Source: Geodermatophilus poikilotrophus (GTDB lineage: Bacteria; Actinomycetota; Actinomycetes; Mycobacteriales; Geodermatophilaceae). From it: a DNA stretch of 64,000 nt. The notes below the pieces were generated by a model, which ran no database searches, had not been told where the DNA came from, and saw only the letters and a program-made list of their open reading frames with translations. Shown here piece by piece: positions 45,613-54,406 of this stretch (within the stretch, counting starts at the first letter, position 1; each line of letters begins with the position of its first letter). Where the stretch lies: positions 62,001 through 126,000 of the forward strand of contig NZ_FOIE01000008.1 in the NCBI RefSeq assembly GCF_900111455.1, written 5' to 3'. The position numbers were made by a program, and so were the translations under genes.

Positions 45613-47163
45613 TCAGTGGGCGAAGTGCCGGGTGCCGGTCAGGTAGACCGGGATGCCGACGGCCGCCGCGGCCGCGACGACCTCCTCGTCGCGCACCGAC
45701 CCGCCCGGCTGCACGACCGCCCGCACCCCGGCGTCGAGCAGCACCTGCAGGCCGTCGGCGAAGGGGAAGAACGCGTCGGAGGCGGCGACCGACCCGGCGG
45801 CCCGCTCCCCCGCCCGGGCGACGGCCAGCCGGGCGGAGTCGACCCGGTTCACCTGGCCCATGCCGACGCCGACGGTGGCCTTGTCGTGGGCCAGCAGGAT
45901 GGCGTTGCTCTTCACCGCGCGGACCGAGCGCCAGGCGAACACCAGGTCGTCGAGGCCGGCGGCGTCCAGCGGCTCGCCGGTCGCGAGGGTCCAGGTGGTG
46001 GGGTCGTCGCCGGGGGCGTCGATGCGGTCGGCGCTCTGCACCAGCAGCCCGCCGCTGATCGGGCGCAGCTCAGTCGCTCCCTGCGCCGCCTCGCCCAGCC
46101 GGAGCAGCCGGATGTTCTTCTTCGCGGTGAGCACCTGCAGCGCGTCCTCGGTGAAGGACGGCGCGACGACGACCTCGGTGAACACCTCGGCCACCTGCTC
46201 GGCCGTGGTGAGGTCGACCTCGCGGTTGGCCGCGATCACGCCGCCGAAGGCCGAGACCGGGTCGCACGCGTGCGCCTTGCGGTGTGCCGCGGCGACGTCG
46301 GTGCCGACGGCGATGCCGCAGGGGTTGGCGTGCTTGATGATCGCCACGCAGGGGTCGGCGTGGTCGTGCGCGGCCCGCCAGGCGGCGTCGGTGTCGACGT
46401 AGTTGTTGTAGGACATCTGCTTGCCGTGCAGCTGCTCGGCGTGCGCGAGCCCCGGCCGGCCGCTGCGGTAGAGCGCCGCCTGCTGGTGCGGGTTCTCGCC
46501 GTAGCGCAGCACGTCGGCACGCTCCCAGCTCGCCGCCACCCACGTGGGGAACACCGACTCCTCGTCGGGTGCGACGACGCTGCCCAGCCACGAGGCGACG
46601 GCGATGTCGTAGCTCGCCGTGTGCCGGAACGCCGCGACGGCCAGCCGCTGCCGCTCGGCGAGCGTGAAGCCCCCGGCGGAGACCGCGGCCAGGACGTCGC
46701 CGTAGCGGGCCGGGTCGACCACCACGGCCACCGACGGGTGGTTCTTCGCCGACGCGCGGACCATCGCGGGGCCGCCGATGTCGATCTGCTCCACGCACTC
46801 GTCCGGGCTCGCGCCGGAGGCCACCGTCTCGGTGAAGGGGTAGAGGTTGACGACGACGAGGTCGAACGGCGCGATGCCGAGGTCCTCGAGCTGCTGCACG
46901 TGCTCGGGCTTCCGGCGGTCGGCCAGGATGCCGGCGTGCACGGCCGGGTGCAGCGTCTTCACCCGCCCGTCGAGGCACTCGGGGAAACCGGTGACCTGCT
47001 CGACCGGGGTGACCGGCACCCCGGCCCCGGCGATCCGGCGGGCGGTCGCGCCGGTGCTGACCAGCTCGACGCCGGCATCGGCCAGGCCGCGGGCCAGCTC
47101 CTCGATGCCGGTCTTGTCGTAGACGCCGAGCAGGGCGCGGCGGATCGGGGTGCGGTCGCTCAT
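45613..47163 (-). CDS. purH: Bifunctional AICAR formyltransferase/IMP cyclohydrolase
   Basis: A 516-residue enzyme for the last two steps of IMP synthesis. The N-terminal IMP cyclohydrolase (MGS-like) domain runs to about residue 150 with [17 protein letters not shown] and STGATARRI; the AICAR transformylase domain follows with [28 protein letters not shown] and the catalytic Lys-His pair in IKHANPCG. The ATG at 47163 overlaps the purN stop (ATGA), giving a purN-purH operon. Formyl donor comes from FolD. Confidence 0.95.
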   Translation of the reverse strand: MSDRTPIRRALLGVYDKTGIEELARGLADAGVELVSTGATARRIAGAGVPVTPVEQVTGFPECLDGRVKTLHPAVHAGILADRRKPEHVQQLEDLGIAPFDLVVVNLYPFTETVASGASPDECVEQIDIGGPAMVRASAKNHPSVAVVVDPARYGDVLAAVSAGGFTLAERQRLAVAAFRHTASYDIAVASWLGSVVAPDEESVFPTWVAASWERADVLRYGENPHQQAALYRSGRPGLAHAEQLHGKQMSYNNYVDTDAAWRAAHDHADPCVAIIKHANPCGIAVGTDVAAAHRKAHACDPVSAFGGVIAANREVDLTTAEQVAEVFTEVVVAPSFTEDALQVLTAKKNIRLLRLGEAAQGATELRPISGGLLVQSADRIDAPGDDPTTWTLATGEPLDAAGLDDLVFAWRSVRAVKSNAILLAHDKATVGVGMGQVNRVDSARLAVARAGERAAGSVAASDAFFPFADGLQVLLDAGVRAVVQPGGSVRDEEVVAAAAAVGIPVYLTGTRHFAH

Positions 47164-47777
47164 CGGGGGTCCTCCGGGGTCTGGGTGCAGAGGCGGGTGA
47201 CCACGCGCGCCACCGTCTCCACCAGGAGCTCGCGCTCCACGTCCTTGATCCGTTCGTGCAGGCGCGCCTCGTCGTCCCCGGGGAGGACGGGTACCTCGCG
47301 CTGGGCGATGACCGGTCCGGTGTCGACGCCGGCGTCCACCCAGTGCACCGTGCTGCCGGTGACCTCGGCCCCGGCGGCGAGCGCGTCGCGGACGGCGTGC
47401 GCGCCCGGGAAGGCCGGCAGCAGCGCGGGGTGGGTGTTGAGCAGCCGGCCACCGTGAGCGGCGAGGACGGCGGGGCCGACGATCTTCATGAAGCCGGCGG
47501 AGACCACCAGATCGGGTCGGTGCACGGCGATGGCGGCGGCCAGCGCGGAGTCCCACGCGGCCCGGTCGGGGTGGTCGCGCAGCGCGCACGTGAAGGTGGC
47601 GATGCCGCGGCGCCGCGCGTGCTCGAGCCCTGGGGCGTCCCGGTCGCTGCCGACGGCGACCACGGCGGCCGGGTAGCCCGGGTCCTCTGCGGCCGTCAGG
47701 AGTGCCTCGCACAGCGTCCCGGTCCCCGACAGCAGGACGACGACCCGCGCCCGCGCGGACTGCTCGAGAGCGGGCAC
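47160..47777 (-). CDS. purN: Phosphoribosylglycinamide formyltransferase
   Basis: A 205-residue formyl-THF-dependent GAR transformylase (purine step 3). VLLSGTGT (14-21), the catalytic Asn114/His116 in NTHPALLP, and Asp152 in [13 protein letters not shown] are intact. The first strand has SGTGT where many enzymes have SGxGSN. The GTG at 47777 follows TAGGGT by seven bases, with a hairpin element just upstream of that box. First gene of the purN-purH unit. Confidence 0.93.
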   Translation of the reverse strand: MPALEQSARARVVVLLSGTGTLCEALLTAAEDPGYPAAVVAVGSDRDAPGLEHARRRGIATFTCALRDHPDRAAWDSALAAAIAVHRPDLVVSAGFMKIVGPAVLAAHGGRLLNTHPALLPAFPGAHAVRDALAAGAEVTGSTVHWVDAGVDTGPVIAQREVPVLPGDDEARLHERIKDVERELLVETVARVVTRLCTQTPEDPR

Positions 47778-47784
47778 GGCAGCG

Positions 47785-47790
47785 ACCCTA
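47785..47790 (-). promoter_or_regulatory. -10-like box TAGGGT, likely leaderless start of purN
   Basis: TAGGGT, seven bases, then the GTG at 47777. Confidence 0.55.
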
Positions 47791-47850
47791 TAAGGACCCC
47801 GTCCTCCTCATCCCTCGCACGCTCGGGACGAGCCTCTAGACGGGGCCGGC
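47791..47850 (-). repeat. Covarying stop-codon hairpin element, copy 7
   Basis: Between the DUF6350 stop (47875) and the purN promoter. Inner helix CTCGTCCC/GGGATGAG carries a T-A pair where other copies have C-G, a compensatory change. Confidence 0.78.
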
Positions 47851-47874
47851 GCGGGATGGGGGCCGGGCACTCCC

Positions 47875-49065
47875 TCAGGCCAGCGAGCGCCAGCGAGTGA
47901 CCGCGGCCGCGACCGCGGCGGCCACACCGGCCTGCAGCGCCACCGCAAGCCCCGTCGCGACCGGTGGCGCCCCGACGTCGGCCAGCGCGCCGTCGCCGAG
48001 CGAGCCACCGGCCACCCAGGCGAACAGGCCGCAGGCCAGTCCGAGCAGCAGGCCCGCCAGCACCCCCCACGACCCGGCGACGACCGAGCCCCCGTGGCCC
48101 AGCCGCCGGCCCAGCGTCGTGCCGGCGACCAGGCCCGCGAGCGCGGGCACCACCTGCGAGGCGAAGGCCAGCAACGGCACCGCCTGGGTGTCGGGCAGCG
48201 CGGCCAGCAGCGGCAGCGCCGGGACGGCCCCGAGCGTCACCCCGTGCACGGAGACGAGGGTGCCGCTGCCGACGGCGAAGCCCGGGCCGGCGGCCACGCC
48301 GATCGCGGCGGCGGCGGCGTTGGGCAGCAGCAGGACGCCGAGCACCAGCAGCCCGACCGCGCCCGCGCCGGACCCGCCGAGGGACCGCGACAGCGCGGCG
48401 TAGCCCCCGGTGTCCGCGGCCAGGGCCACCGCCACCACGAGCAGGCCGAGGGAGACGGCGGTCAGCAGCCCGGCCGCTGCCGCGCGCAGCAGTGGCCGCA
48501 CCGGGCCGGGCGCGGCGTCCAGGGCGTCGTCGAGCAGGCCGGAGTCGCGCGCCGTCCCCCAGCCGACGGCGAACAGGGCGAGGACCGCACTCCCGATCGC
48601 GGACCGCAGCAGGTCGACCTGCGCCCCCTGGGTGTCCACGAGCAGCCCGACCAGCACCGACAGCAGCGTGTGGGTACCGACCGCGGCGGCCAGGGCGGCG
48701 GCGAGCGGCCGGCCGCCGGTGAGGTCGCAGGCGCGGACGACGCCGCGGCCGGCGCTGGACAGGCCCCAGGCGACGGCCATGGTCAGCAGCAGCGGCGCGA
48801 GCACCAGCGGACCGGACCCGAGCGTCACGCCGCCGCCCTGGGCGAGCAGCCAGAGCTGCCCGGCCAGACGCCCGGAGTCCGCGACCGGCAGCCCGCCGGC
48901 CGGATCGAGCGTCTGCACCACGACCGACGCGAGGCCCACGCCGAGCAGGCCGAGCACCGTGACGGCGGCGGCCGCCGCGGCGGCGAGGACCGGGGCGTGC
49001 CGCGACGGGCGGGTGCCCGGGTCCCGCTGCCCGGGCAGGCTCAGTCGGGCGAGCAGGGAGACCAC
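47875..49065 (-). CDS. DUF6350-family polytopic membrane protein
   Basis: A 396-residue, very Ala/Leu/Gly-rich protein with roughly ten hydrophobic helices, starting after a short basic N-terminus (LLARLSLPGQRDPGTRPSRH). Landmarks include NAAAAAIGVAAGPGFAVGSG and SVHGVTLGAVPALPLLAALP, the conserved region of DUF6350. Function unknown. It occupies the same slot between purN and the sucCD region as Rv0955 does in mycobacteria (from memory). GTG at 49065 follows a -10-like GACAGT by six bases; the enormous upstream frame is a GC-rich artefact. Confidence 0.78.
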   Translation of the reverse strand: MVSLLARLSLPGQRDPGTRPSRHAPVLAAAAAAAVTVLGLLGVGLASVVVQTLDPAGGLPVADSGRLAGQLWLLAQGGGVTLGSGPLVLAPLLLTMAVAWGLSSAGRGVVRACDLTGGRPLAAALAAAVGTHTLLSVLVGLLVDTQGAQVDLLRSAIGSAVLALFAVGWGTARDSGLLDDALDAAPGPVRPLLRAAAAGLLTAVSLGLLVVAVALAADTGGYAALSRSLGGSGAGAVGLLVLGVLLLPNAAAAAIGVAAGPGFAVGSGTLVSVHGVTLGAVPALPLLAALPDTQAVPLLAFASQVVPALAGLVAGTTLGRRLGHGGSVVAGSWGVLAGLLLGLACGLFAWVAGGSLGDGALADVGAPPVATGLAVALQAGVAAAVAAAVTRWRSLA

Positions 49066-49071
49066 GCCCCC

Positions 49072-49077
49072 ACTGTC
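49072..49077 (-). promoter_or_regulatory. -10-like box GACAGT before the DUF6350 gene
   Basis: GACAGT, six bases, then the GTG at 49065. Confidence 0.4.
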
Positions 49078-49142
49078 CCAAGGCCGGGCCGGGGATCGCC
49101 GGAGCACGCGCCCGACGATCCCGGCGCAGTGCGGCAGGAGGG

Positions 49143-50297
49143 CTACGCGGACGGGTCGGGCCCGGCACCGGAGGCGGTGGAGCCGCCGGGTCGGCCGGGA
49201 CCGCGGTCGCCCTGCGACGGCGCCGGAGCGGCGCCCGGCCAGGGCTGCTCCGGCAGCGACGGCGACTGCTGCCCGTGGGCGGGCTGCTGCCCCAGGGGCT
49301 GCCACGGCTGACCCGGCTGCTGCTGGGGCGGCCAGCTCGCGCTCCCGACGGCCGCAACCGGCCGGGTGCGGAGCCGACGCAGCAGCGTGAGGACGGCGAC
49401 GGTGAGGGCCGCGGCCGCGGCGAGGACGGTGAGCAGCGCGGACACGCTGAAGCCGCCCTCGAAGGTGCTCAGCCACTCGACCAGGGTCAGCAGGAGGGCC
49501 AGCGAGGTCAGTCCCACGGTCACGAAGCCATGGGGGAACGGCAGGCCGACGTCCACGACGGTGGGCAGCAGCGCCCACACCGCGGCGAGGACGAGCAGCA
49601 CGGCGGCGGTCGTGACCAGCACGAAGTCGAAACCGTTGATCGACTCGGCGAAACCGAAGCCCAGGTCGAAGGTGAACCACGGGAGGGTGGCGAACAGCAG
49701 GAACGCCGCCGCGCTGAGCGCCACCAGGTAGTCGCCCCGATCCGGCCTCGTCCGGTCGGAGCCGACCCCGGTGCCGCTGCCGGCCGGCTGCCCGTACGGC
49801 TGTGGCACCGGCGCCTGCTGGCCGGGGGGCTGACCCCACGGCGGCTGCTGGCCGTACTGGGGCTGGCCGTACTGGGGCAGGCCGTACTGGGGCAGGCCGT
49901 AGCCCGGCGGCGAGCCCCACGGCTGCTGCCCGTACTGGGGCTGCCCGTACTGGGCCTGCCCGTAGCCGGGCCAGCCGTGGTCCTGCGGCGGGTACTGCGC
50001 GCTGTAGCCCGGCTGGCCCTCGTGCTGCTCCGCGTAGTAGCCCGGTTGCTGCCCGTACCCGGGCTGACCGTACGGCGGCTGGCCGTAGCCGGGCTGACCG
50101 TACGGCGGCTGCCGCCCGGGGCCGGGCCGACCGTGGTCCTGCGGCGGGTACTGCGCGCCGTAGCCCGGCTGCCGGCCGTACGGGGGCTGCTCCTGCTGCG
50201 GCTGCCCCGGCACGGGCGGCTCGTCGTCCGGACGGCGCTCCCCCTCGCCCGGCTGCTGCCCGTACCCGCCCGGCGGCTGCGGCGGCTGACTGGTCAT
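49143..50297 (-). CDS. Membrane protein with QPGYGQ-rich repetitive N-terminus
   Basis: A 384-residue protein. Residues 1-175 are Gln/Pro/Gly/Tyr-rich with repeated units such as [21 protein letters not shown] and AQYPPQDHG (the latter twice); residues about 190-320 hold four hydrophobic helices; the tail is again Pro/Gln/Gly-rich. It takes the place of mycobacterial Rv0954 (34-kDa antigen family, DUF5336), which likewise combines four helices with a disordered PGYGQ-like region; homology is inferred from topology and position. The disordered part is presumably cytosolic or exposed and may phase-separate or self-associate. ATG at 50297. Confidence 0.72.
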   Translation of the reverse strand: MTSQPPQPPGGYGQQPGEGERRPDDEPPVPGQPQQEQPPYGRQPGYGAQYPPQDHGRPGPGRQPPYGQPGYGQPPYGQPGYGQQPGYYAEQHEGQPGYSAQYPPQDHGWPGYGQAQYGQPQYGQQPWGSPPGYGLPQYGLPQYGQPQYGQQPPWGQPPGQQAPVPQPYGQPAGSGTGVGSDRTRPDRGDYLVALSAAAFLLFATLPWFTFDLGFGFAESINGFDFVLVTTAAVLLVLAAVWALLPTVVDVGLPFPHGFVTVGLTSLALLLTLVEWLSTFEGGFSVSALLTVLAAAAALTVAVLTLLRRLRTRPVAAVGSASWPPQQQPGQPWQPLGQQPAHGQQSPSLPEQPWPGAAPAPSQGDRGPGRPGGSTASGAGPDPSA

Positions 50298-50414
50298 CGC
50301 GGGGCGCTCCTCGGTGGGGGCTGGGAACTGCGCGGATCGTGGACACCGCCCGCAGGGCGTGCAGCCGCGGCGTCGCCATCATCCCCCGTCGGGCCGCCGC
50401 CGAGCCGCAGACGC

Positions 50415-50453
50415 GGCTGCCCGGGGACCCCGGTGCGGGGTCCCCGGGCAGCC
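50415..50453. terminator. 18-bp perfect hairpin downstream of sucD
   Basis: Arms 50415-50432 and 50436-50453 are fully complementary with a three-base GTG loop. With hairpin element copy 8 between it and sucD, the sucD transcript has two tandem stops. Confidence 0.75.
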
Positions 50454-50463
50454 GGTGACGTGC

Positions 50464-50512
50464 TGGGACCCTGCCGTGGGCCTGCGAGTGGCGGGGCGGA
50501 GGAGTCCTCCGA
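50464..50512 (+). repeat. Covarying stop-codon hairpin element, copy 8 (degenerate arms)
   Basis: Abuts the sucD stop. Loop region GGCCTGCGAGTGGCGGGG kept; outer arms only partly complementary. Confidence 0.6.
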
Positions 50513-51391
50513 TCAGGCGCCGACGATCTCCCGCATGAGGCGGGCGGTCTCCGACGGGGTCTTGCCGACGCGGACGCCGGCGGCCTCGAGGGCCTCCTGC
50601 TTCGCCTGCGCGGTACCGGCCGAGCCCGAGACGATGGCGCCGGCGTGGCCCATCGTCTTGCCCTCGGGCGCGGTGAAGCCGGCGACGTAGCCGACGACCG
50701 GCTTGGTGACGTTGGCCCTGATGAAGTCCGCGGCCCGCTCCTCGGCGTCGCCACCGATCTCACCGATCATGACGATGGCCTCGGTCTCCGGGTCGTCCTG
50801 GAAGGCCTGCAGGCAGTCGATGTGCGTGGTGCCGATGACCGGGTCGCCACCGATGCCGACGCAGGTGGAGAAGCCGATGTCCCGGAGCTCGTACATCATC
50901 TGGTAGGTCAGCGTGCCGGACTTGCTGACCAGCCCGATCCTGCCCTGCTTGGTGATGTTGGCCGGGATGATGCCGGCGTTCGAGCGCCCGGGGCTGATCA
51001 GGCCCGGGCAGTTCGGGCCGATGATCCGGGTCGAACCCCCCTGGGCGTGGGCCCAGAAGTAGGTCGAGTCGTGCACCGGGATGCCCTCGGTGATGACGAC
51101 GGCCAGCCCGATCTGGGCGTCGACGGCCTCGATGACGGCGTTCTTCGCGCCGGCCGGCGGCACGAAGATGACGCTGACGTCGGCGCCGGTCTCCTTCATC
51201 GCCTCGGCGACGTTGCCGAACACCGGGACGCCGGCGCCGTCGAAGTCGACGCTCTGGCCGGCCTTCTTCGGGTTCACGCCACCGACGATCGCCGTCCCCG
51301 AGGCCAGCATGCGCTGGGTGTGCTTGCGCCCCTCGGAGCCGGTCATGCCCTGGACGATGACCTTGCTGTTCTCGTTGAGGAAGATCGACAT
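50513..51391 (-). CDS. sucD: Succinyl-CoA synthetase alpha subunit
   Basis: A 292-residue subunit that carries the phosphohistidine. CoA-binding GMTGSEG (15-21; most relatives have GxTGxxG), PNCPG and the active-site His249 in [10 protein letters not shown] are present. ATG at 51391; the longest frame adds 19 codons that come from a hairpin element and is rejected. Partner sucC is directly upstream on the same strand, with that element filling the 90-base gap, which is unusual for an obligate pair and may tune the ratio of the two. Confidence 0.95.
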   Translation of the reverse strand: MSIFLNENSKVIVQGMTGSEGRKHTQRMLASGTAIVGGVNPKKAGQSVDFDGAGVPVFGNVAEAMKETGADVSVIFVPPAGAKNAVIEAVDAQIGLAVVITEGIPVHDSTYFWAHAQGGSTRIIGPNCPGLISPGRSNAGIIPANITKQGRIGLVSKSGTLTYQMMYELRDIGFSTCVGIGGDPVIGTTHIDCLQAFQDDPETEAIVMIGEIGGDAEERAADFIRANVTKPVVGYVAGFTAPEGKTMGHAGAIVSGSAGTAQAKQEALEAAGVRVGKTPSETARLMREIVGA

Positions 51392-51419
51392 CTCTCTGGT
51401 GTCCTGTTCAGAGGAGGAC

Positions 51420-51482
51420 GGAGCGGCCCCCTTCCAGGGGCCCGCCACGAGCCTGCGAGTGGTGGGGAGGAAGGGGATCCTT
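51420..51482 (+). repeat. Covarying stop-codon hairpin element, copy 9, inside the sucC-sucD operon
   Basis: Abuts the sucC stop (51483). Outer CCCCCTTCC/GGAAGGGG, inner CCCGCCAC/GTGGTGGG, loop GAGCCTGCGA. Confidence 0.78.
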
Positions 51483-52643
51483 CTAGGCGGCGAGCTCGGC
51501 GGCCCGGCGGGCGGCGCCGTCCATCGTGTCCACCAGGGTCACCAGCGGGTGGTTGGCCTCGGCGAGGATCCGCCGGCCCTCCTCGACGTTGTTGCCGTCG
51601 AGCCGGACGACCAGCGGCTTGGTCGCCTCGTCGCCGAGCATCTGCAGCGCGTGCACGATGCCGTTGGCGACCGCGTCGCAGGCGGTGATCCCGCCGAAGA
51701 CGTTGACGAAGACGCTCTTCACAGCGGGGTCGGACAGGATGATGTGCAGGCCGTTGGCCATGACCTCGGCCGAGGCACCACCACCGATGTCGAGGAAGTT
51801 GGCCGGCTTCACGCCACCGAACTCCTCACCGGCGTAGGCGACGACGTCCAGGGTGCTCATCACGAGCCCTGCACCGTTGCCGATGATGCCGACCTGACCC
51901 TCGAGCTTGACGTAGTTGAGGTCCTTCTCCTTGGCCGCGGCCTCCAGCGGGTCGGCGGCGGCACTGTCCTCCAGGGCCTCGTGCTCCTGGTGCCGGAAGC
52001 GGGCGTTCTCGTCGAGGGTGACCTTCGCGTCCAGCGCGAGGACGGTGCCGTCGGGGGCCTTGGCCAGCGGGTTGACCTCGACCAGGGTGGCGTCCTCCTG
52101 GGCGAAGACCTCCCACAGCTGGACGGCGATGGCGATCACCTGGTCGCGCACCGCGGCGGGGAAGCCGGCAGCGTCGACGATCTCGGTGGCCTTGGCGGTG
52201 TCGACGCCGGTGGTGGCGTCCACGGGGATGCGGGCCAGCGCCTCGGGGCGCTCGACGGCGAGCTGCTCGATCTCCATGCCGCCCTCGACGCTGGCCATGG
52301 CCAGGAAGGTGCGGTTGGCGCGGTCGAGCAGGTAGGAGAAGTAGTACTCCTCGGCGATGTCACTGGCCTGGGCGACCATCACGCGGTGGGTGATGTGGCC
52401 CTTGATGTCCAGGCCGAGGATGTCCTGGGCACGCGCCCGGGCGTCCTCGGCGTCGTCGGCGAGCTTGACGCCGCCGGCCTTGCCGCGGCCACCGGTCTTC
52501 ACCTGCGCCTTGACGACGACGGTGGTGCCGATCTCGCGGGCGATCGCCTCCGCCTGCTCGGGGGTCTCGGCGACGCCGCCGGGGAGCACGGGGACACCGT
52601 GCGAGGCCAACAGGTCACGGGCCTGGTACTCGAAGAGATCCAC
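51483..52643 (-). CDS. sucC: Succinyl-CoA synthetase beta subunit (ADP-forming)
   Basis: A 386-residue ATP-grasp subunit, forming succinate and ATP from succinyl-CoA with Suc[20 protein letters not shown] at the N-terminus, [17 protein letters not shown] (nucleotide-binding), LVEVNPL with the metal-binding residues and the [12 protein letters not shown] phosphohistidine-site loop are seen. GTG start at 52643; TACGGT lies eight bases upstream (52652-52657), so a leaderless transcript is possible. A product of methylmalonyl-CoA mutase is the substrate of this complex. Confidence 0.95.
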   Translation of the reverse strand: MDLFEYQARDLLASHGVPVLPGGVAETPEQAEAIAREIGTTVVVKAQVKTGGRGKAGGVKLADDAEDARARAQDILGLDIKGHITHRVMVAQASDIAEEYYFSYLLDRANRTFLAMASVEGGMEIEQLAVERPEALARIPVDATTGVDTAKATEIVDAAGFPAAVRDQVIAIAVQLWEVFAQEDATLVEVNPLAKAPDGTVLALDAKVTLDENARFRHQEHEALEDSAAADPLEAAAKEKDLNYVKLEGQVGIIGNGAGLVMSTLDVVAYAGEEFGGVKPANFLDIGGGASAEVMANGLHIILSDPAVKSVFVNVFGGITACDAVANGIVHALQMLGDEATKPLVVRLDGNNVEEGRRILAEANHPLVTLVDTMDGAARRAAELAA

Positions 52644-52793
52644 GAACAGGCACCGTATCCCCCGCGCGATCCGGGCCGTGCACCGGCGCTGGGAGGGTGG
52701 GCGGCATCACACGGCGCCGGCCACCCGGACTCCCCTGGTGACGAGGAGCCGGAGCCACGCGCTGGTCCGCCGCCGTCCCTGCGATCGCCCTGC

Positions 52794-53210
52794 TCACGGC
52801 CCGGGTGACCGCGGTGGCTCCCCGATGAGCTGCCCGCGCAGCCAGCCGGCGACCTCCGCCGGCGCGGTGCCGGGCGGGAAGAACCGGATTCCCCCGGGCA
52901 GCTCGGCGTCCGCTCCGCAGGCGAAGACGACGACGTCGTCCACGCCGCGGTCGGCGAGCAGCGCGGCGAGCCGGGCCAGCCGCTCGGCCGGGTCGGCGGG
53001 GAGCACCGGCAGGCCGACGGCGTCGACGTCCTCCTGGACGACCGTGTCGGCGAGCCGCTCGAGGGAGGACCGGCCGGCGTGCACGACCTCCATCCCGGTG
53101 TCGCGCAGGCCGCGGGCGAGGGCCACGGTGGCGTGGTCCTCCCCGCCGTCGCCCAACGCCCCGACCACCACCCGGACGCGCTCCTCGCCGGTCGCGCCGG
53201 GTGCGCTCAC
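52794..53210 (-). CDS. Cobalamin-binding-domain-like protein lacking the DxHxxG histidine
   Basis: A 138-residue single-domain protein resembling the C-terminal B12-binding domain of methylmalonyl-CoA mutase: VRVVVGALGDGGEDHATVALARGLRDTGMEVVHAG, then an VDAVGLPVLP strand and VVVFACGAD. The segment where mutases have DGHDRG reads DGGEDHA, so the cobalt-ligating His is not in the expected place; B12 would have to bind base-on or not at all. Its GTG at 53210 overlaps the stop of an upstream membrane-protein gene. It lies just past sucC and may be a regulator or a degenerate subunit. Confidence 0.62.
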   Translation of the reverse strand: MSAPGATGEERVRVVVGALGDGGEDHATVALARGLRDTGMEVVHAGRSSLERLADTVVQEDVDAVGLPVLPADPAERLARLAALLADRGVDDVVVFACGADAELPGGIRFFPPGTAPAEVAGWLRGQLIGEPPRSPGP

Positions 53211-54250
53211 CGCTCGGGGGTCGGGCGCAGCCGCCAGGCCAGCACCGTGAGGACGACGTAGCCGACGCCGGCCAACAGCAGCCCGACGCCGGGCAGGGTC
53301 CACTCCAGCTCGTCGGAGACCGCTGCGTCGCGCAGACCGGTCAGCCCGGCGGCGAGGACGACGACGGCGATGGCCAGCAGCGCGCCGACCGCGGCCAGCC
53401 GTGGGCGCAGCGACGGCGCCAGCACCGAGCAGAGGACGACGGCACCGGCCAGCAGCAGTCCGCCGAGCAGGGCCAGCCCGGGCCGCTCGAGCAGCCCCTG
53501 CGGACCCTCCTGCTCGACGACGACCTGCAGCCCGGTCATCGGGTCGGTGACGATCCGGTCGGGGACGTCGGCGGCCGGCAGCACCAGGCACAGCACGGCG
53601 CCCACCCCCAACAGCACCGCGGCACCGGCCAGCGCCGGGCGGGCGGGGTCGAGCGAGCCCGCGTCCTCCATGACGGTGCGCCCCCAGGCCGCGACGGCGA
53701 ACGCACCGGCCAGGACGGTGAGCCCGAGGGCGACGGCGCCCAGCACCCACCCGAGCCCGACGTCGACCGCGCTGGTGAGGACCCGCTGCCCGGCGATCAC
53801 CTCGATCCCCGGCCGGACGGTGGAGGTGCTGGCCCGGTAGAGCTCGATCAGCAGCAGTCCGACGGACAGCGCGCCGCCGATCGAGGCGAAGGCGAGTCCG
53901 AAGCGGGGCACCCGGCCGGCGGCGAGGCCGCCACCGACCGCCACGGCGGTCAGCGGCACCACCAGGCCGGCGAGCAGGCTGGCTGCACCGGCGGACTGGG
54001 AGACCTCCGTGCCCCCGATGACGAGGTAGGTGGGGAACAGCCCGGCTGCGCCGACCACCCCCGCGAGGACGAGGAGCACACCTGTCAGGCGTGCGGTCGG
54101 CGGCGGGTCGCCCACGACCAGCCCGTCGGCCGGCGCCGCGGGGGTCGGCTCGGACGGCCGGCGGGGACCGGAGGGGCGGGCGGACGGACGCGCCGTCCCC
54201 CCTGCAGACCTGGTCGAGCGGTCGCGGGTGGAGCCATCGCGGGCGACCAC
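53207..54250 (-). CDS. Hypothetical polytopic membrane protein
   Basis: A 347-residue protein with a ~50-residue hydrophilic N-terminus rich in Arg, Ser and Pro, then about eight hydrophobic helices (beginning LTGVLLVLAGVVGAAGLFP). A soluble loop containing PDRIVTDPMTGLQVVVEQEGPQ faces one side before the last helices. No family recognised. GTG at 54250 has AGGGGG about five bases upstream; a longer frame to 54313 is less likely. Coupled by a four-base overlap to the B12-domain-like protein, so the two probably work together. A CRP-like site sits in the divergent promoter region. Confidence 0.62.
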   Translation of the reverse strand: MVARDGSTRDRSTRSAGGTARPSARPSGPRRPSEPTPAAPADGLVVGDPPPTARLTGVLLVLAGVVGAAGLFPTYLVIGGTEVSQSAGAASLLAGLVVPLTAVAVGGGLAAGRVPRFGLAFASIGGALSVGLLLIELYRASTSTVRPGIEVIAGQRVLTSAVDVGLGWVLGAVALGLTVLAGAFAVAAWGRTVMEDAGSLDPARPALAGAAVLLGVGAVLCLVLPAADVPDRIVTDPMTGLQVVVEQEGPQGLLERPGLALLGGLLLAGAVVLCSVLAPSLRPRLAAVGALLAIAVVVLAAGLTGLRDAAVSDELEWTLPGVGLLLAGVGYVVLTVLAWRLRPTPER

Positions 54251-54298
54251 GGTTCCCCCTTCGTCTCGGTCACGAACCGGCCACGCTCGTGGCGTCGA

Positions 54299-54314
54299 TG
54301 TGACGAACACCACA
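54299..54314. promoter_or_regulatory. CRP/GlxR-like site TGTGACGAACACCACA
   Basis: Nine of ten defined positions match TGTGA-N6-TCACA. It lies between the divergent membrane-protein gene (start 54250) and the lipase gene (start 54407). Confidence 0.45.
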
Positions 54315-54406
54315 CAGCAGATTTACCGTCGGGTGAACTGGGCATCCCACGGAGGCCTCCAACCCCGGGGGACCAGCCCGGTCAACGGTCCTGACGGGGA
54401 GGAACG

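Noticed and set aside
45551-45613. N-terminal extension of the pentapeptide-repeat protein
   Set aside because: Those 21 codons are encoded by a hairpin element; similar false extensions of sucD at 51392-51448 arise in the same way.
47875-50763. 962-codon minus-strand frame covering DUF6350 and upstream sequence
   Set aside because: Only the last 396 codons look like protein; the rest is out-of-frame with the QPGYGQ-repeat gene and sucD, which have much better support.
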